Below, in pieces: positions 19,210-26,457 of a stretch of DNA of 47,936 nt. The position numbers and the translations under genes were made by a program. The DNA comes from CAZEPJ01 sp964514105 (GTDB lineage: Bacteria > Desulfobacterota > Desulfocorpusculales > Desulfocorpusculum): contig CAZEPJ010000034.1 in NCBI GenBank assembly GCA_964514105.1, positions 1 through 47,936 of the forward strand. The letters are read 5' to 3'. The first letter of the stretch is position 1. Each line of letters starts with the position of its first letter. The notes beneath the pieces are model-generated. The model had not been told where the DNA came from, searched no databases, and worked only from the letters and a program-made list of their open reading frames with translations.

Positions 19210-19713
19210 TCACGCGTACTGGTTGATGATGTCCATCACCTTGCCGGGCTCAAGTGCACCGTGGGTGTCCTCGTCCACCATCATGACAGGCGCCAGGCCG
19301 CATGCCCCCAGGCAACGCACCTCCAGGAGGGTGAAGCGCCGGTCGGGGGTCGTCTCCCCCACGCCGATGCAGAGCTCCTGCTCGATCTTGGCCATGATCT
19401 CCGGAGCCCCCTTGACATAGCATGCCGTCCCCAGGCACATGCGAATGGTATGGCGCCCCCGGGGGATCATGGTGAAGAAGGCATAGAACGAGACGACGCC
19501 GTAGATCGTGCTGGGAGAGAGGTTCAGCCCATGGGCCAGTCTCACCTGCACCTCCTGGGGCAGATACCCCAGGGCCTCCTGGGCTTCCTTGAGGGCCGGA
19601 ATCAGATATCCCTGTCGTCCCGAATACTTGGCGATAATCGGGTCCAGTTTGGCCAGTTCTTCCTCCGGGATGCGTTCCACAACCTCGATGAGTTGTTGCT
19701 GCGATTGGCTCAT
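19210..19713 (-). CDS. nuoE: NADH-quinone oxidoreductase subunit E (HndA/HydC-like)
   Basis: Thioredoxin-fold [2Fe-2S] subunit carrying cluster N1a of the NADH module, 167 residues. The ligands are Cys93 and Cys98 (MCLGTACYVKG) and Cys134 and Cys138 (RCLGACGLAP). The N-terminal helical bundle contains QGYLIPALKEAQEALGYLP and GVVSFYAFFTMIPRGRH, typical of NuoE and HydC. ATG 19713 lies 39 bases after the GHKL ATPase gene. Sequence style favours the hydrogenase-associated branch of the family. Confidence 0.94.
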   Translation of the reverse strand: MSQSQQQLIEVVERIPEEELAKLDPIIAKYSGRQGYLIPALKEAQEALGYLPQEVQVRLAHGLNLSPSTIYGVVSFYAFFTMIPRGRHTIRMCLGTACYVKGAPEIMAKIEQELCIGVGETTPDRRFTLLEVRCLGACGLAPVMMVDEDTHGALEPGKVMDIINQYA

Positions 19714-19752
19714 GATCCCCTCACTGGAAAAGATACTGCGCCTCCGCCACCT

Positions 19753-20304
19753 TCATTCGCCCGTCGCCCCGATGCCGCGCAATCCCTCCCGCACGTGCTC
19801 CCGGATCCACTGGAGCACCTCGGGTCGATCCAGGGGGACGGGGTCCAACTCGGCCCTGAGCGCCGCCGTATCCATCCGGAATATCTCCCCGTCGCGGCGA
19901 TGCTCATAGAGCACGTCCACCTTCTCGTCATCCAGGATCAGGGCCACCAGGGTGCTCCCCATGTCTCCCAGCGGCTTGCGATCGATGTGCCCGTGGCGGA
20001 AATGGGCCCGCACCTGGGTCCCCTCTCCCCGTCGGGAAACGATCTGCACGTCTCCCCCGGCCATGCGAGCTGCTTCCTGCAGGAGGGGAAGGCCCAGCCC
20101 CACCCTGCGGGTTGTGCGACTGGTCACAAAGGGATCGAGCACCCGCCCGGCCGTCTCCGGATCCATCCCCCGCCCGTCGTCCTCCACCTCCAGCTCCAGG
20201 AGATCCGCCCCGAGGTCCTCGCGGATCCGGATCCAGAGGCGCCTCGCCCCTGCCCGCAGCCCGTTTTCCGCCACATCCAGGATGTGGAGGGAGAGGTCCT
20301 CCAC
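19753..20304 (-). CDS. GHKL ATPase-domain protein (HATPase_c)
   Basis: A stand-alone histidine-kinase-type ATP-binding protein, 183 residues, starting at GTG 20304. The N box is HILDVAENGLRAGA (about 7-20), the G1 box EVEDDGRGMDPE (about 39-50), and the G2-like loop TTRRVGLGLPLLQEAARMAGG (start TTRRVGLGLPLL, about 64-75). It has no dimerisation/His-phosphotransfer domain, so it is not a complete sensor kinase. Proteins of this type sit beside hydC/nuoE in [FeFe]-hydrogenase operons of Thermotogae and Firmicutes; their role is unknown. It lies 16 bases after the PHP gene. Confidence 0.85.
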   Translation of the reverse strand: MEDLSLHILDVAENGLRAGARRLWIRIREDLGADLLELEVEDDGRGMDPETAGRVLDPFVTSRTTRRVGLGLPLLQEAARMAGGDVQIVSRRGEGTQVRAHFRHGHIDRKPLGDMGSTLVALILDDEKVDVLYEHRRDGEIFRMDTAALRAELDPVPLDRPEVLQWIREHVREGLRGIGATGE

Positions 20305-20320
20305 CGGTTGGAACCCCCCG

Positions 20321-21061
20321 TCACAGAACCCCCCGACCCCCCTCCCCCTGGAGGGCCAACTTCAGCTCTCCGAAAGTCGCCTCGGCCAGGCGCAACCGGG
20401 TCCACGCCCTGCCGATCTCCTCGGGCTGATGGGCGTCCGATCCCCGAAGCAGCGGCCAGGCGCCAATCTGGGGGAAGCGGGCCTTGGCCTCGGGCCGGCT
20501 GACGATCCAGGAGACCTCCAGCCCGTCCAAACCCAGGCCTTCCGGGATCCATCCCAGCTGTCCCATGATCCCGAAGCCTTCCCGGTCCACATGGCTGGCG
20601 ATGGCCAGGCCCCCCCGTGCGTGGATGGCGTCCACCACCTCGGACAGGGAAAGGCTGCACGCTCCCGCCAGGAGGCGATCCTCGGAGCCCACGATCTCGT
20701 CCCGCTCGTCCATGAGGACCTGGTAGCCGAACACCTCGGGTTCATTATCCCCCACCAGGTGTCGATCCACGTCCGTCTGCAAGGCCAGGGCATCGTCCAG
20801 ATCTCCAAAGATCCCCAGGGTGTGAACCTCTTCCCGGGAGGTCACCTCCATCCCCGCCAGGACCACCACCCCGCCACTCCCGGCCGCCCTCTGGACCGCG
20901 CGGACGTTGCGCGCGCTGTTGTGGTCGCAGATGGCGATCATCTGCAACCCCACGGCCTCCGCCTGCCGGATGATGGCGCCCGGCGTCATGCGCCACGTAT
21001 CGCTGCATGGAGAGAGCGAGGTGTGGATATGGAGATCCGCTCGAAACTCAAGCAGATCCAT
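20321..21061 (-). CDS. PHP-domain metal-dependent phosphoesterase
   Basis: Polymerase-and-histidinol-phosphatase family protein, 246 residues. Metal-binding signatures are ADLHIHTSLSPCSD (His11, His13), ICDHNSARN, an Glu-bearing GMEVTSREEVHTLG, ASHVDREG and GSDAHQPEE. The likely substrate is a phosphoester or nucleotide, but it is unknown. ATG 21061 is chosen because GAGGAGG precedes it directly and the family starts there; it overlaps the end of the upstream DRTGG gene by 14 bases, indicating coupling. It belongs to the four-gene cassette inserted between nuoD and nuoE. Confidence 0.88.
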   Translation of the reverse strand: MDLLEFRADLHIHTSLSPCSDTWRMTPGAIIRQAEAVGLQMIAICDHNSARNVRAVQRAAGSGGVVVLAGMEVTSREEVHTLGIFGDLDDALALQTDVDRHLVGDNEPEVFGYQVLMDERDEIVGSEDRLLAGACSLSLSEVVDAIHARGGLAIASHVDREGFGIMGQLGWIPEGLGLDGLEVSWIVSRPEAKARFPQIGAWPLLRGSDAHQPEEIGRAWTRLRLAEATFGELKLALQGEGGRGVL

Positions 21062-21401
21062 CTCCTCCTCGAACCCCCAGGGCATAGAGCCGTCCGGCGA
21101 TCTCAAAGCTGGGCAGCGAGGTGACCATGAGCACCACGCCCTCGGCCTGAGCCTTGCGCAGCGTCGCCTCCTCGGGTTCCCGGTCGTTGACCAGGATGAT
21201 CCCAGCCAAGTCGTTGAGCGAGGCGACGGCGACGATGTTCAGGTGGATCTGCAGCGTGATCCAGATATCTCCCGCCTTGGTGTGGGCCATCACATCGCTG
21301 AGAAGGTCGCTGGCATACCCTCCCCGAACCTCCCTGTCCAGCCTGTCCTCGCCACTGCGGACCTGAAGGCCGAGGGCGGCCACGATATCGGCGAGCCTCA
21401 T
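21048..21401 (-). CDS. DRTGG-domain-like protein
   Basis: A 117-residue soluble protein resembling the stand-alone DRTGG-domain proteins found next to PHP and anti-sigma-like genes in hydrogenase operons. It starts MRLADIVAALGLQVRSGEDRLD; the segment VRGGYASDLLSDVMAHTKAGDIWITLQ (key part GGYASDLLSDVMAHT, about 27-41) and the later VASLNDLAGIILVNDREPEE are typical. DRTGG domains also occur in phosphotransacetylase-like proteins and may bind adenine nucleotides, but the function here is unproven. It overlaps both neighbours: 4 bases with the anti-sigma-like gene and 14 with PHP. Confidence 0.8.
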   Translation of the reverse strand: MRLADIVAALGLQVRSGEDRLDREVRGGYASDLLSDVMAHTKAGDIWITLQIHLNIVAVASLNDLAGIILVNDREPEEATLRKAQAEGVVLMVTSLPSFEIAGRLYALGVRGGDGSA

Positions 21402-21835
21402 GCCGTCGCCCCTCCCATATGGACCTCGGCCAGGACGCGAGTCCCCACACCCAGTTCGGAGCGCACATCCAGTGCATCCGCGTTTTTCCGGATGTTGGGC
21501 AGCCCCATGCCCGCCCCGAACCCCATTTCCCGGATCCAGTCCGTAGCCGTAGAGTAACCTTCCTGCATGGCCAGGCCGATATCCGCGATGCCCGGTCCCT
21601 CGTCCTCCACCGAAAGCTGGATGCGGGACGGGCTCACCATGAGGGTCAGCAGCCCCCGGTGCGCGTACGACACCACATTGATCTCCGCCTCGTACGCGAT
21701 GATGACCGCCCGCTTGACATACTGGTTGTCCAGCCCGATCTCCTTGAGGATCTGTTTGACCCGGCTGGCCGCCGCGCCCGCCCGGCTGAAATCGCCCCCC
21801 TCGATAGAAAAGCTCTCTCTATAGACGGTGTCCAT
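21398..21835 (-). CDS. Anti-sigma-factor-like Ser/Thr kinase (RsbW/SpoIIAB fold)
   Basis: A small GHKL ATPase of the RsbW/RsbT family, about 145 residues. N box: KRAVIIAYEAEINVVSYAH; G1: SVEDEGPGIADIGLAMQEGYST; G2: MGFGAGMGLPNIRKNAD. Family members phosphorylate anti-anti-sigma or other partner proteins. None is visible in the window. The start is uncertain: ATG 21835 fits family length, but ATG 21877 or GTG 21880 are in frame and neither option has a strong ribosome site. First gene of the cassette after nuoD, overlapping the DRTGG gene by 4 bases. Confidence 0.85.
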   Translation of the reverse strand: MDTVYRESFSIEGGDFSRAGAAASRVKQILKEIGLDNQYVKRAVIIAYEAEINVVSYAHRGLLTLMVSPSRIQLSVEDEGPGIADIGLAMQEGYSTATDWIREMGFGAGMGLPNIRKNADALDVRSELGVGTRVLAEVHMGGATA

Positions 21836-21939
21836 CCAAAACGCGCCCTTTCCCGCCGCGGCGACGCCGTCCCCCATCACCCGGCCGGCCCAGCGGCCTC
21901 AGGCCCTGCGGTCGGGGCCCCTCGCCCGCCGGGGCGCGC

Positions 21940-23118
21940 TCATCGATCGATCTCCGCCAGGACGATGTCCACGCTGCTCAGGATGGCGATGAGATCCGCC
22001 AGCAGCCTTCCTTGGACCATGGCCGACAGGGCCTCGAGATTCACGAACGCGGGCGGACGGATCTTCAGCCGAAAAGGGCGCGGCCCTCCGTCGCTCACCA
22101 GGTAATACCCCATCTCCCCGCGGGGAGACTCCACGCTCATATAGATCTCCCCCACCGGCGGGTGGAATCCCTCTTCGGTGATGAGGAAGTGGTGGATGAG
22201 GGACTCGATCTGGGTAAGCGTCTTGTCCTTGGGCGGGGGAACGATCTTGGGGGCATGGGCCATCACGGGCCCGCCCGGCAATTCGTCCAGGGCCTGGTCA
22301 ATGATTCGGGTGCTCTGGCGCATCTCCTCCATGCGCACCAAATACCGACTATACACATCCCCTTCCTGGAAGACCGGGACATCGAAATCGAACTGATCGT
22401 AGCTGGAGTACGGATGGGCTTTGCGAATGTCCCACGCCAATCCCGACGCGCGGGCCATGGGGCCGCTGACCCCCAGGGCAACGGCATCCGCCTTCGACAG
22501 ATATCCGATGCCCACCGCCCGCTCCATCCAGATGGGGTTCTCGGTGAGCAGCGTGCCGTACTCCTCCACCCGATCGGGGAAGTGTCTCGTGAAGGCACGC
22601 ACCTTCTCCGCGAACCCTTCGGGCAGGTCGGCCGCCACGCCGCCGATGCGGAAGTACGTCTGGGTGAGCCGCCCCCCGCAGGCCATCTCGAACAGATTCA
22701 TGATCTCTTCGCGTTCCCGGAGGGAGTAAAAGATGGGGGTCATGGCGCCCAGGTCATGGGCGTGCGTGCCCAGCCAGAAGAGATGGCTGAAGATGCGGTT
22801 GAGTTCGCCGATGATCACCCGGATAAACTGGGCTCTGGGGGGGGCTTCGATGTCGAGGAGTTTTTCCACCGCCAGGCAGTAGGCGAAGTTGTTATACGAG
22901 GCGGCCATGTAGTCCAGCCGGTCCGAAATGGGGATGAACTGGTGGTAGGTCTTGCTTTCGGCCAGCTTCTCCACCCCTCGATGGAGAAAACCCAGATCCG
23001 GCATGGCGTTGACGATCCGCTCCCCATCCAGTTCCACGAGGACCCGCAACACCCCGTGCGTGCTCGGGTGGTGCGGCCCCAGGTTCAGCATCATGGTCTC
23101 GGTGCGCGTCTCCTGCAT
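21940..23118 (-). CDS. nuoD: NADH-quinone oxidoreductase subunit D
   Basis: Quinone-site 49-kDa-type subunit of complex I, 392 residues, not fused to NuoC. Clear signatures are LGPHHPSTHGVLRVLVELDGE (core GPHHPSTHGVLR, about 14-25), the GFLHRGVEKLAE segment, IGELNRIFSHLFWLG and the C-terminal SSVDIVLAEIDR with the Arg terminus typical of the family. It lies 25 bases after nuoC, and the regulatory cassette follows it. Confidence 0.97.
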   Translation of the reverse strand: MQETRTETMMLNLGPHHPSTHGVLRVLVELDGERIVNAMPDLGFLHRGVEKLAESKTYHQFIPISDRLDYMAASYNNFAYCLAVEKLLDIEAPPRAQFIRVIIGELNRIFSHLFWLGTHAHDLGAMTPIFYSLREREEIMNLFEMACGGRLTQTYFRIGGVAADLPEGFAEKVRAFTRHFPDRVEEYGTLLTENPIWMERAVGIGYLSKADAVALGVSGPMARASGLAWDIRKAHPYSSYDQFDFDVPVFQEGDVYSRYLVRMEEMRQSTRIIDQALDELPGGPVMAHAPKIVPPPKDKTLTQIESLIHHFLITEEGFHPPVGEIYMSVESPRGEMGYYLVSDGGPRPFRLKIRPPAFVNLEALSAMVQGRLLADLIAILSSVDIVLAEIDR

Positions 23119-23143
23119 CGCCCTTGTCTCGCCTCCTCTCGGG

Positions 23144-23617
23144 TCAGGCCGGCCGATCCGGCCCCCTCAGGGGGTAGTCCTTCCGCAGGGGGTGCCCCTC
23201 CCAGTCCGCCGGCAGGAAGATCCGCCTCAAGTCGGGATGGTTGCGAATCTGGATCCCCATGAGGTCGTAGGCCTCTCGTTCGTGCCAGTTGGCGGTGGGC
23301 CACAGGGAAGTCACCGACTCCACGGTGGGATCATCCGAATGCAGACGTGTCTTGAGTCGAAGGCGGAAACGGTGCTTCATGGAATAAAGATGGTAGACCA
23401 TCTCGAAGCGGGGCTCCCGGGGGTGGTAGTCCACGGCGCAGGCCAGCGTGAGGAAGTCGAAGGCCAGATCGTCTTGCTCCTTGAGGAGCCGCCCCACATC
23501 CAGGAGATCCGCCTTGCGGACCACCACCGTGGTCTCACCCCGAAAGGTCGAGACCTCCTCCACCGCCTCGGGGAACGCCTCTCTGAGCCGAACGGCTGCC
23601 ACGTGTTCCTCGCTCAT
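23144..23617 (-). CDS. nuoC: NADH-quinone oxidoreductase subunit C
   Basis: 30-kDa-type peripheral-arm subunit of complex I, 157 residues. The signature runs from WHEREAYDLMGIQIRNHPDLRRIFLP (core EREAYDLMGIQIRNHPDLRR, about 112-131) to DWEGHPLRKDYPL. Stand-alone, not fused to NuoD. ATG 23617 is 10 bases after nuoB. Confidence 0.97.
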   Translation of the reverse strand: MSEEHVAAVRLREAFPEAVEEVSTFRGETTVVVRKADLLDVGRLLKEQDDLAFDFLTLACAVDYHPREPRFEMVYHLYSMKHRFRLRLKTRLHSDDPTVESVTSLWPTANWHEREAYDLMGIQIRNHPDLRRIFLPADWEGHPLRKDYPLRGPDRPA

Positions 23618-23627
23618 ACCTTCACCT

Positions 23628-24113
23628 CTACGGGGTTGTCCCGGGGGCCGTGCCTTTCATGACCTTCTCGTGAAGCCGCAGGATCCCGTGCAGCAGGGCC
23701 TCGGGCCTCGGGGGGCAGCCCGGGATGTACAGGTCCACCGGCAGGTGACGGTCGATGCCCTGAACCACGGCGTACGTGTCGAACACGCCCCCGGTCGAAG
23801 CGCAGGCGCCCATGGCGATGACCCATTTGGGCTCGGCCATCTGCGCGTACAGCCGAAGCACGGCGGGAAGCATCTTCTTGCTCACCGTCCCCGCCACGAT
23901 CATCAGGTCGGCCTGCCGGGGGGACGGGCGGAAGACCTCCATGCCGAAACGAGAGATATCGAATCGGCTCCCCCCCGCCGTGGTGATCATCTCCAGGGCG
24001 CAGCAGGCCAGGCCGAAGCCCAGCGGCCACATGGAGGACTTCCTGCCCCAGTTGACGACCCAGTTGAGGCTCGTCGTCAACACCGATCCGCTCTGCTGAC
24101 AGGCTACTCCCAT
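23628..24113 (-). CDS. nuoB: NADH-quinone oxidoreductase subunit B (cluster N2)
   Basis: PSST-type subunit binding the terminal [4Fe-4S] cluster N2 next to the quinone site, 161 residues. The ligands are the tandem Cys37-Cys38 (GLACCALEM), Cys104 (GACASTGG) and Cys133 (IPGCPPRPE). ATG 24113 overlaps the nuoA stop by 10 bases, which decides this start; the frame continues far upstream across nuoA without homology. Confidence 0.97.
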   Translation of the reverse strand: MGVACQQSGSVLTTSLNWVVNWGRKSSMWPLGFGLACCALEMITTAGGSRFDISRFGMEVFRPSPRQADLMIVAGTVSKKMLPAVLRLYAQMAEPKWVIAMGACASTGGVFDTYAVVQGIDRHLPVDLYIPGCPPRPEALLHGILRLHEKVMKGTAPGTTP

Positions 24114-24460
24114 TCCAGCGCCCCTTTCCGCCACACGTAGAAAAGCCCCAAGAGGAGGACCCCGATGAAGACCGCCATCTCGATGAGGCCGAACAGCCGC
24201 AGGTCTCTGAAGATGACCGCCCAGGGATATAGAAACACGGCCTCGATGTCGAAGATGACGAACAGGATGGCGATGACGAAAAACTTCACGGAAAAGCGCC
24301 TCCGAGCGGACCCCACGGGATCCATGCCGCACTCGTACGGCATGACCTTCTGGGCGCTCGGTTTTCTCCGGACCACCAATGTGGACAGCACGATGATGAA
24401 CACCGCCACAGCCACATTGATCAACAAGAACAAGAATATCGGAACATAGTCCGAAGCCAT
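24104..24460 (-). CDS. nuoA: NADH-quinone oxidoreductase subunit A
   Basis: Small membrane subunit of complex I, 118 residues with three transmembrane helices. The conserved loop MPYECGMDPVGSARRRFSVKFF (core YECGMDPVGSARRRFSV) and the acidic-helix motif FVIFDIEAVFLYPWA are intact. ATG 24460 follows a strong GGGGAGGAGGAG site. First gene of the nuo operon; the terminator-like hairpin of the leader ends only about 43 bases upstream. Confidence 0.97.
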   Translation of the reverse strand: MASDYVPIFLFLLINVAVAVFIIVLSTLVVRRKPSAQKVMPYECGMDPVGSARRRFSVKFFVIAILFVIFDIEAVFLYPWAVIFRDLRLFGLIEMAVFIGVLLLGLFYVWRKGALEWE

Positions 24461-24502
24461 CGCTCCTCCTCCCCGGGCCGCCGCCGGACCTCGGATGCTC
24501 AC

Positions 24503-24545
24503 AAAAAAGGCGGGTCCATGAGCGCCCAGACACTCATGGACCCGC
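24503..24545 (-). terminator. Intrinsic terminator / candidate attenuator before nuoA
   Basis: On the minus strand a perfect 13-bp stem (arms 24545-24533 and 24522-24510, GCGGGTCCATGAG and its complement) encloses a 10-base loop. One C and six consecutive Ts (24508-24503) follow. This is a textbook rho-independent terminator. It lies downstream of both engB and the candidate nuo promoter, so it would end engB transcripts and also interrupt nuo transcription unless relieved. Confidence 0.85.
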
Positions 24546-24551
24546 GATCAC

Positions 24552-24587
24552 TCAGCCTGACTGCAGCAACAAACGATGTTCGGGCAT
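24552..24587 (-). CDS. Candidate leader peptide MPEHRLLLQSG upstream of nuoA
   Basis: An 11-codon open frame (ATG at 24587, TGA at 24554-24552) within the putative nuo leader. Three consecutive Leu codons (TTG TTG CTG) follow an Arg codon, and the stop lies 6 bases before the terminator stem. The ribosome site is weak (AAGG about 15 bases upstream). A short stem CTGAC/GTCAG (24598-24594 with 24561-24557) brackets the ORF. The geometry resembles amino-acid attenuators, but chance cannot be excluded. Confidence 0.35.
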   Translation of the reverse strand: MPEHRLLLQSG

Positions 24588-24621
24588 CCCAGCGTCAGAA
24601 CCTTGGATTAGTATCCCGGGC

Positions 24622-24651
24622 ACTGTAATCGACACAGGCGAACCGTGTCAA
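24622..24651 (-). promoter_or_regulatory. Sigma70-type promoter for the nuo operon leader
   Basis: TTGACA (24651-24646) is followed after 18 bases by TACAGT (24627-24622) on the minus strand. The -35 is perfect and lies 9 bases after the engB stop. The expected start near 24615 gives a leader of about 155 bases that contains the leader ORF and the terminator hairpin before nuoA. Confidence 0.65.
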
Positions 24652-24659
24652 GGGAAAAG

Positions 24660-25250
24660 TCACCTCCCCCCCACGGCCCGCAGGATCTCTTCCCACAGGG
24701 CCTTCTTCCCCTCATGGGTGACGCTGGAGAAGAGGATCAGCCCCGCGCCGTCCACGCCCAGGGATGCGGCCGTCCGGCCCAGCGCGGAGAGCCATCGCCC
24801 CCGCGAGACCTTGTCTGCCTTGGTGACCACGAAGCGGGTTTCCAACCCCTGCTGAGCCAGCCACGCCCCCAGTCGGCGCTCGTCCTCGCCCGGAGTCCGG
24901 CGGATGTCCATCAACGCGACGACCAGGCAGAGGCTCCGGCGCCCGCCCAGATACCTTTCGATCATGGGCCGCCAGCGTCGCCGGACCGCCTCGGGGACCC
25001 GGGCGTACCCGTATCCCGGGAGGTCCACCAGCACGAAGCGGTCCTCCACTTGATAGAAATGGATGAGCTGCGTCTTGCCCGGAGTCTGGCTGGTTCGGGC
25101 GAGGCCTCTGCGCCCCACCAGGGCGTTGATCACCGACGACTTGCCCACATTGGAGCGCCCCACGAAGGCCACTTCAGGCAGTCGCTCCGGCGGGTAGTGC
25201 TCCGGCCGGGCGGCGGCTCCGATGAACCGAACCTCCCTTGGATGGCTCAT
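24660..25250 (-). CDS. engB: EngB/YsxC ribosome-biogenesis GTPase
   Basis: Essential GTPase of the YihA/YsxC/EngB family that helps assemble the large ribosomal subunit; 196 residues, normal length. G1 FVGRSNVGKSSVINAL (29-44), G2 threonine in QTPGKTQLIHFY, G3 LVDLPGYGYARV (74-85) and G4 VTKADK (142-147) are all present. ATG 25250 is decided by family homology, with a GGGAAGG site upstream. It follows the aminotransferase gene by 20 bases, so the two are probably co-transcribed. Confidence 0.96.
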   Translation of the reverse strand: MSHPREVRFIGAAARPEHYPPERLPEVAFVGRSNVGKSSVINALVGRRGLARTSQTPGKTQLIHFYQVEDRFVLVDLPGYGYARVPEAVRRRWRPMIERYLGGRRSLCLVVALMDIRRTPGEDERRLGAWLAQQGLETRFVVTKADKVSRGRWLSALGRTAASLGVDGAGLILFSSVTHEGKKALWEEILRAVGGR

Positions 25251-25270
25251 GGCGCGGCCCGCCTTCCCAC

Positions 25271-26422
25271 TCAGGCGCCGGCGCATCTCTGGCCCAGGTA
25301 TTGCTCCAACCGAGCCATCCCCTCTGCGATACGCTCCTTGGCCGCGGCATAGGAGAAGCGAAGATACCCCTCGGCGTGGCTGCCAAAGTCGATGCCGGGC
25401 GCCACCCCCACGTGGGCCTTCTCCAGGATATCGAAGGCCAGGGCGTAGGAGTCCTCGCAGAACGCCCTGGCGTTGGCCAACACATAGAACGCCCCCGTGG
25501 GTTCGACCGTGATGCCGAAGCCCAACTCCCGCAACCGCCGGATCATGAACCGGCGGCGATCGTCGTACACGGCGCGCATGCGCTGGACGTCCCCATGGGC
25601 CTCGCGCAGGGCGCAGATGCCTCCCCACTGCACGAAATCGTTGGCGGAGATGAAGAAGTTCTGGTGGATCTTCTGAATGGGCCGCACGAATTCGGGGGGC
25701 ACGATGAGGTACCCCAGCCGCCATCCGGTCATGGCAAAGGCCTTGGAGAATCCGTTGAGCACGATGGCCCGATCCGTGAACTCCAGGATGGAATGCTCCT
25801 GCCCCTCGTACACCAGCCCGTGGTAGATCTCGTCCGAGATCACCAGGTGACCCAGGCGGGCGATGGCCTCCATGCGGTCGGCGTCCAAGAGGTTGCCGGT
25901 GGGGTTGGACGGAGAGTTGATCAAAATGGCCTTGGTCCTGGGCCCTATGGCCTTCGCCATGTGTTCCGGCCTGAGCTGGAAACCGTCCGATTCGTCCACG
26001 TCCAGCAATACCGGCCTGCCCTGGAGGAATCGGACGAAGTGCGGGTAGCAGGCGTAATGGGGGTTGGACAGGATGACCTCGTCTCCGGGCTCCAGCAGCG
26101 CCGCAAAGGCCAGGAACAGGCCGGGCGACGTCCCGGCGGTGACCACCACGCGCTCCGGCGACACCGACACGCCGTAGCGACGGCCGTAATGCTCGCTGAC
26201 GGCCTCTCGGAGCTCCACGAGGCCCAGGGAGTGGGTGTAATGCGTCCTTCCCGACCCCATGGCGCGCCGGCCGGCCTCAACGATGCACGCCGGCGTGTCG
26301 AAATCCGGCTCTCCGACCTCCAAATGGACCACGTCGATTCCCTCGCGCTCCATGGCGTTGGCCCGCTCCAAGACGTCCATCACGATGAACGGCGGGATCT
26401 GCACAGCCCGTCCTGCGATCAT
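25271..26422 (-). CDS. Class I/II PLP-dependent aminotransferase
   Basis: Fold-type I aminotransferase (aspartate/aromatic/alanine group), 383 residues, cytoplasmic. Visible features are EVGEPDFDTP near the N-terminus, NSPSNPTGN (169-177), ISDEIYHGLVY with Asp197, the PLP lysine Lys227 in FSKAFAMTGWRLGY and the C-terminal substrate arginine in YLRFSYA. ATG 26422 follows AGGAGGGG. The exact substrate cannot be told. Lies upstream of engB in one unit. Confidence 0.92.
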   Translation of the reverse strand: MIAGRAVQIPPFIVMDVLERANAMEREGIDVVHLEVGEPDFDTPACIVEAGRRAMGSGRTHYTHSLGLVELREAVSEHYGRRYGVSVSPERVVVTAGTSPGLFLAFAALLEPGDEVILSNPHYACYPHFVRFLQGRPVLLDVDESDGFQLRPEHMAKAIGPRTKAILINSPSNPTGNLLDADRMEAIARLGHLVISDEIYHGLVYEGQEHSILEFTDRAIVLNGFSKAFAMTGWRLGYLIVPPEFVRPIQKIHQNFFISANDFVQWGGICALREAHGDVQRMRAVYDDRRRFMIRRLRELGFGITVEPTGAFYVLANARAFCEDSYALAFDILEKAHVGVAPGIDFGSHAEGYLRFSYAAAKERIAEGMARLEQYLGQRCAGA

Positions 26423-26434
26423 AAACCCCTCCTA

Positions 26435-26457
26435 GGAAAAGAGGCCCCTTTTTCCTG
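26435..26457. repeat. Interrupted palindrome abutting the aminotransferase ribosome site
   Basis: Arms AGGAAAA (26435-26441) and TTTTCCT (26451-26457), with three further inner base pairs (AGG/CCT) and one bulged G, form a short hairpin immediately upstream of the AGGAGGGG ribosome site. It could be an operator or a translational control hairpin; no partner is evident. Confidence 0.35.

Noticed and set aside
14040..24460. Hydrogenase operon instead of complex I
   Set aside because: No H-cluster or NiFe subunit; all 14 nuo genes including the membrane arm are present, so complex I is the better reading.
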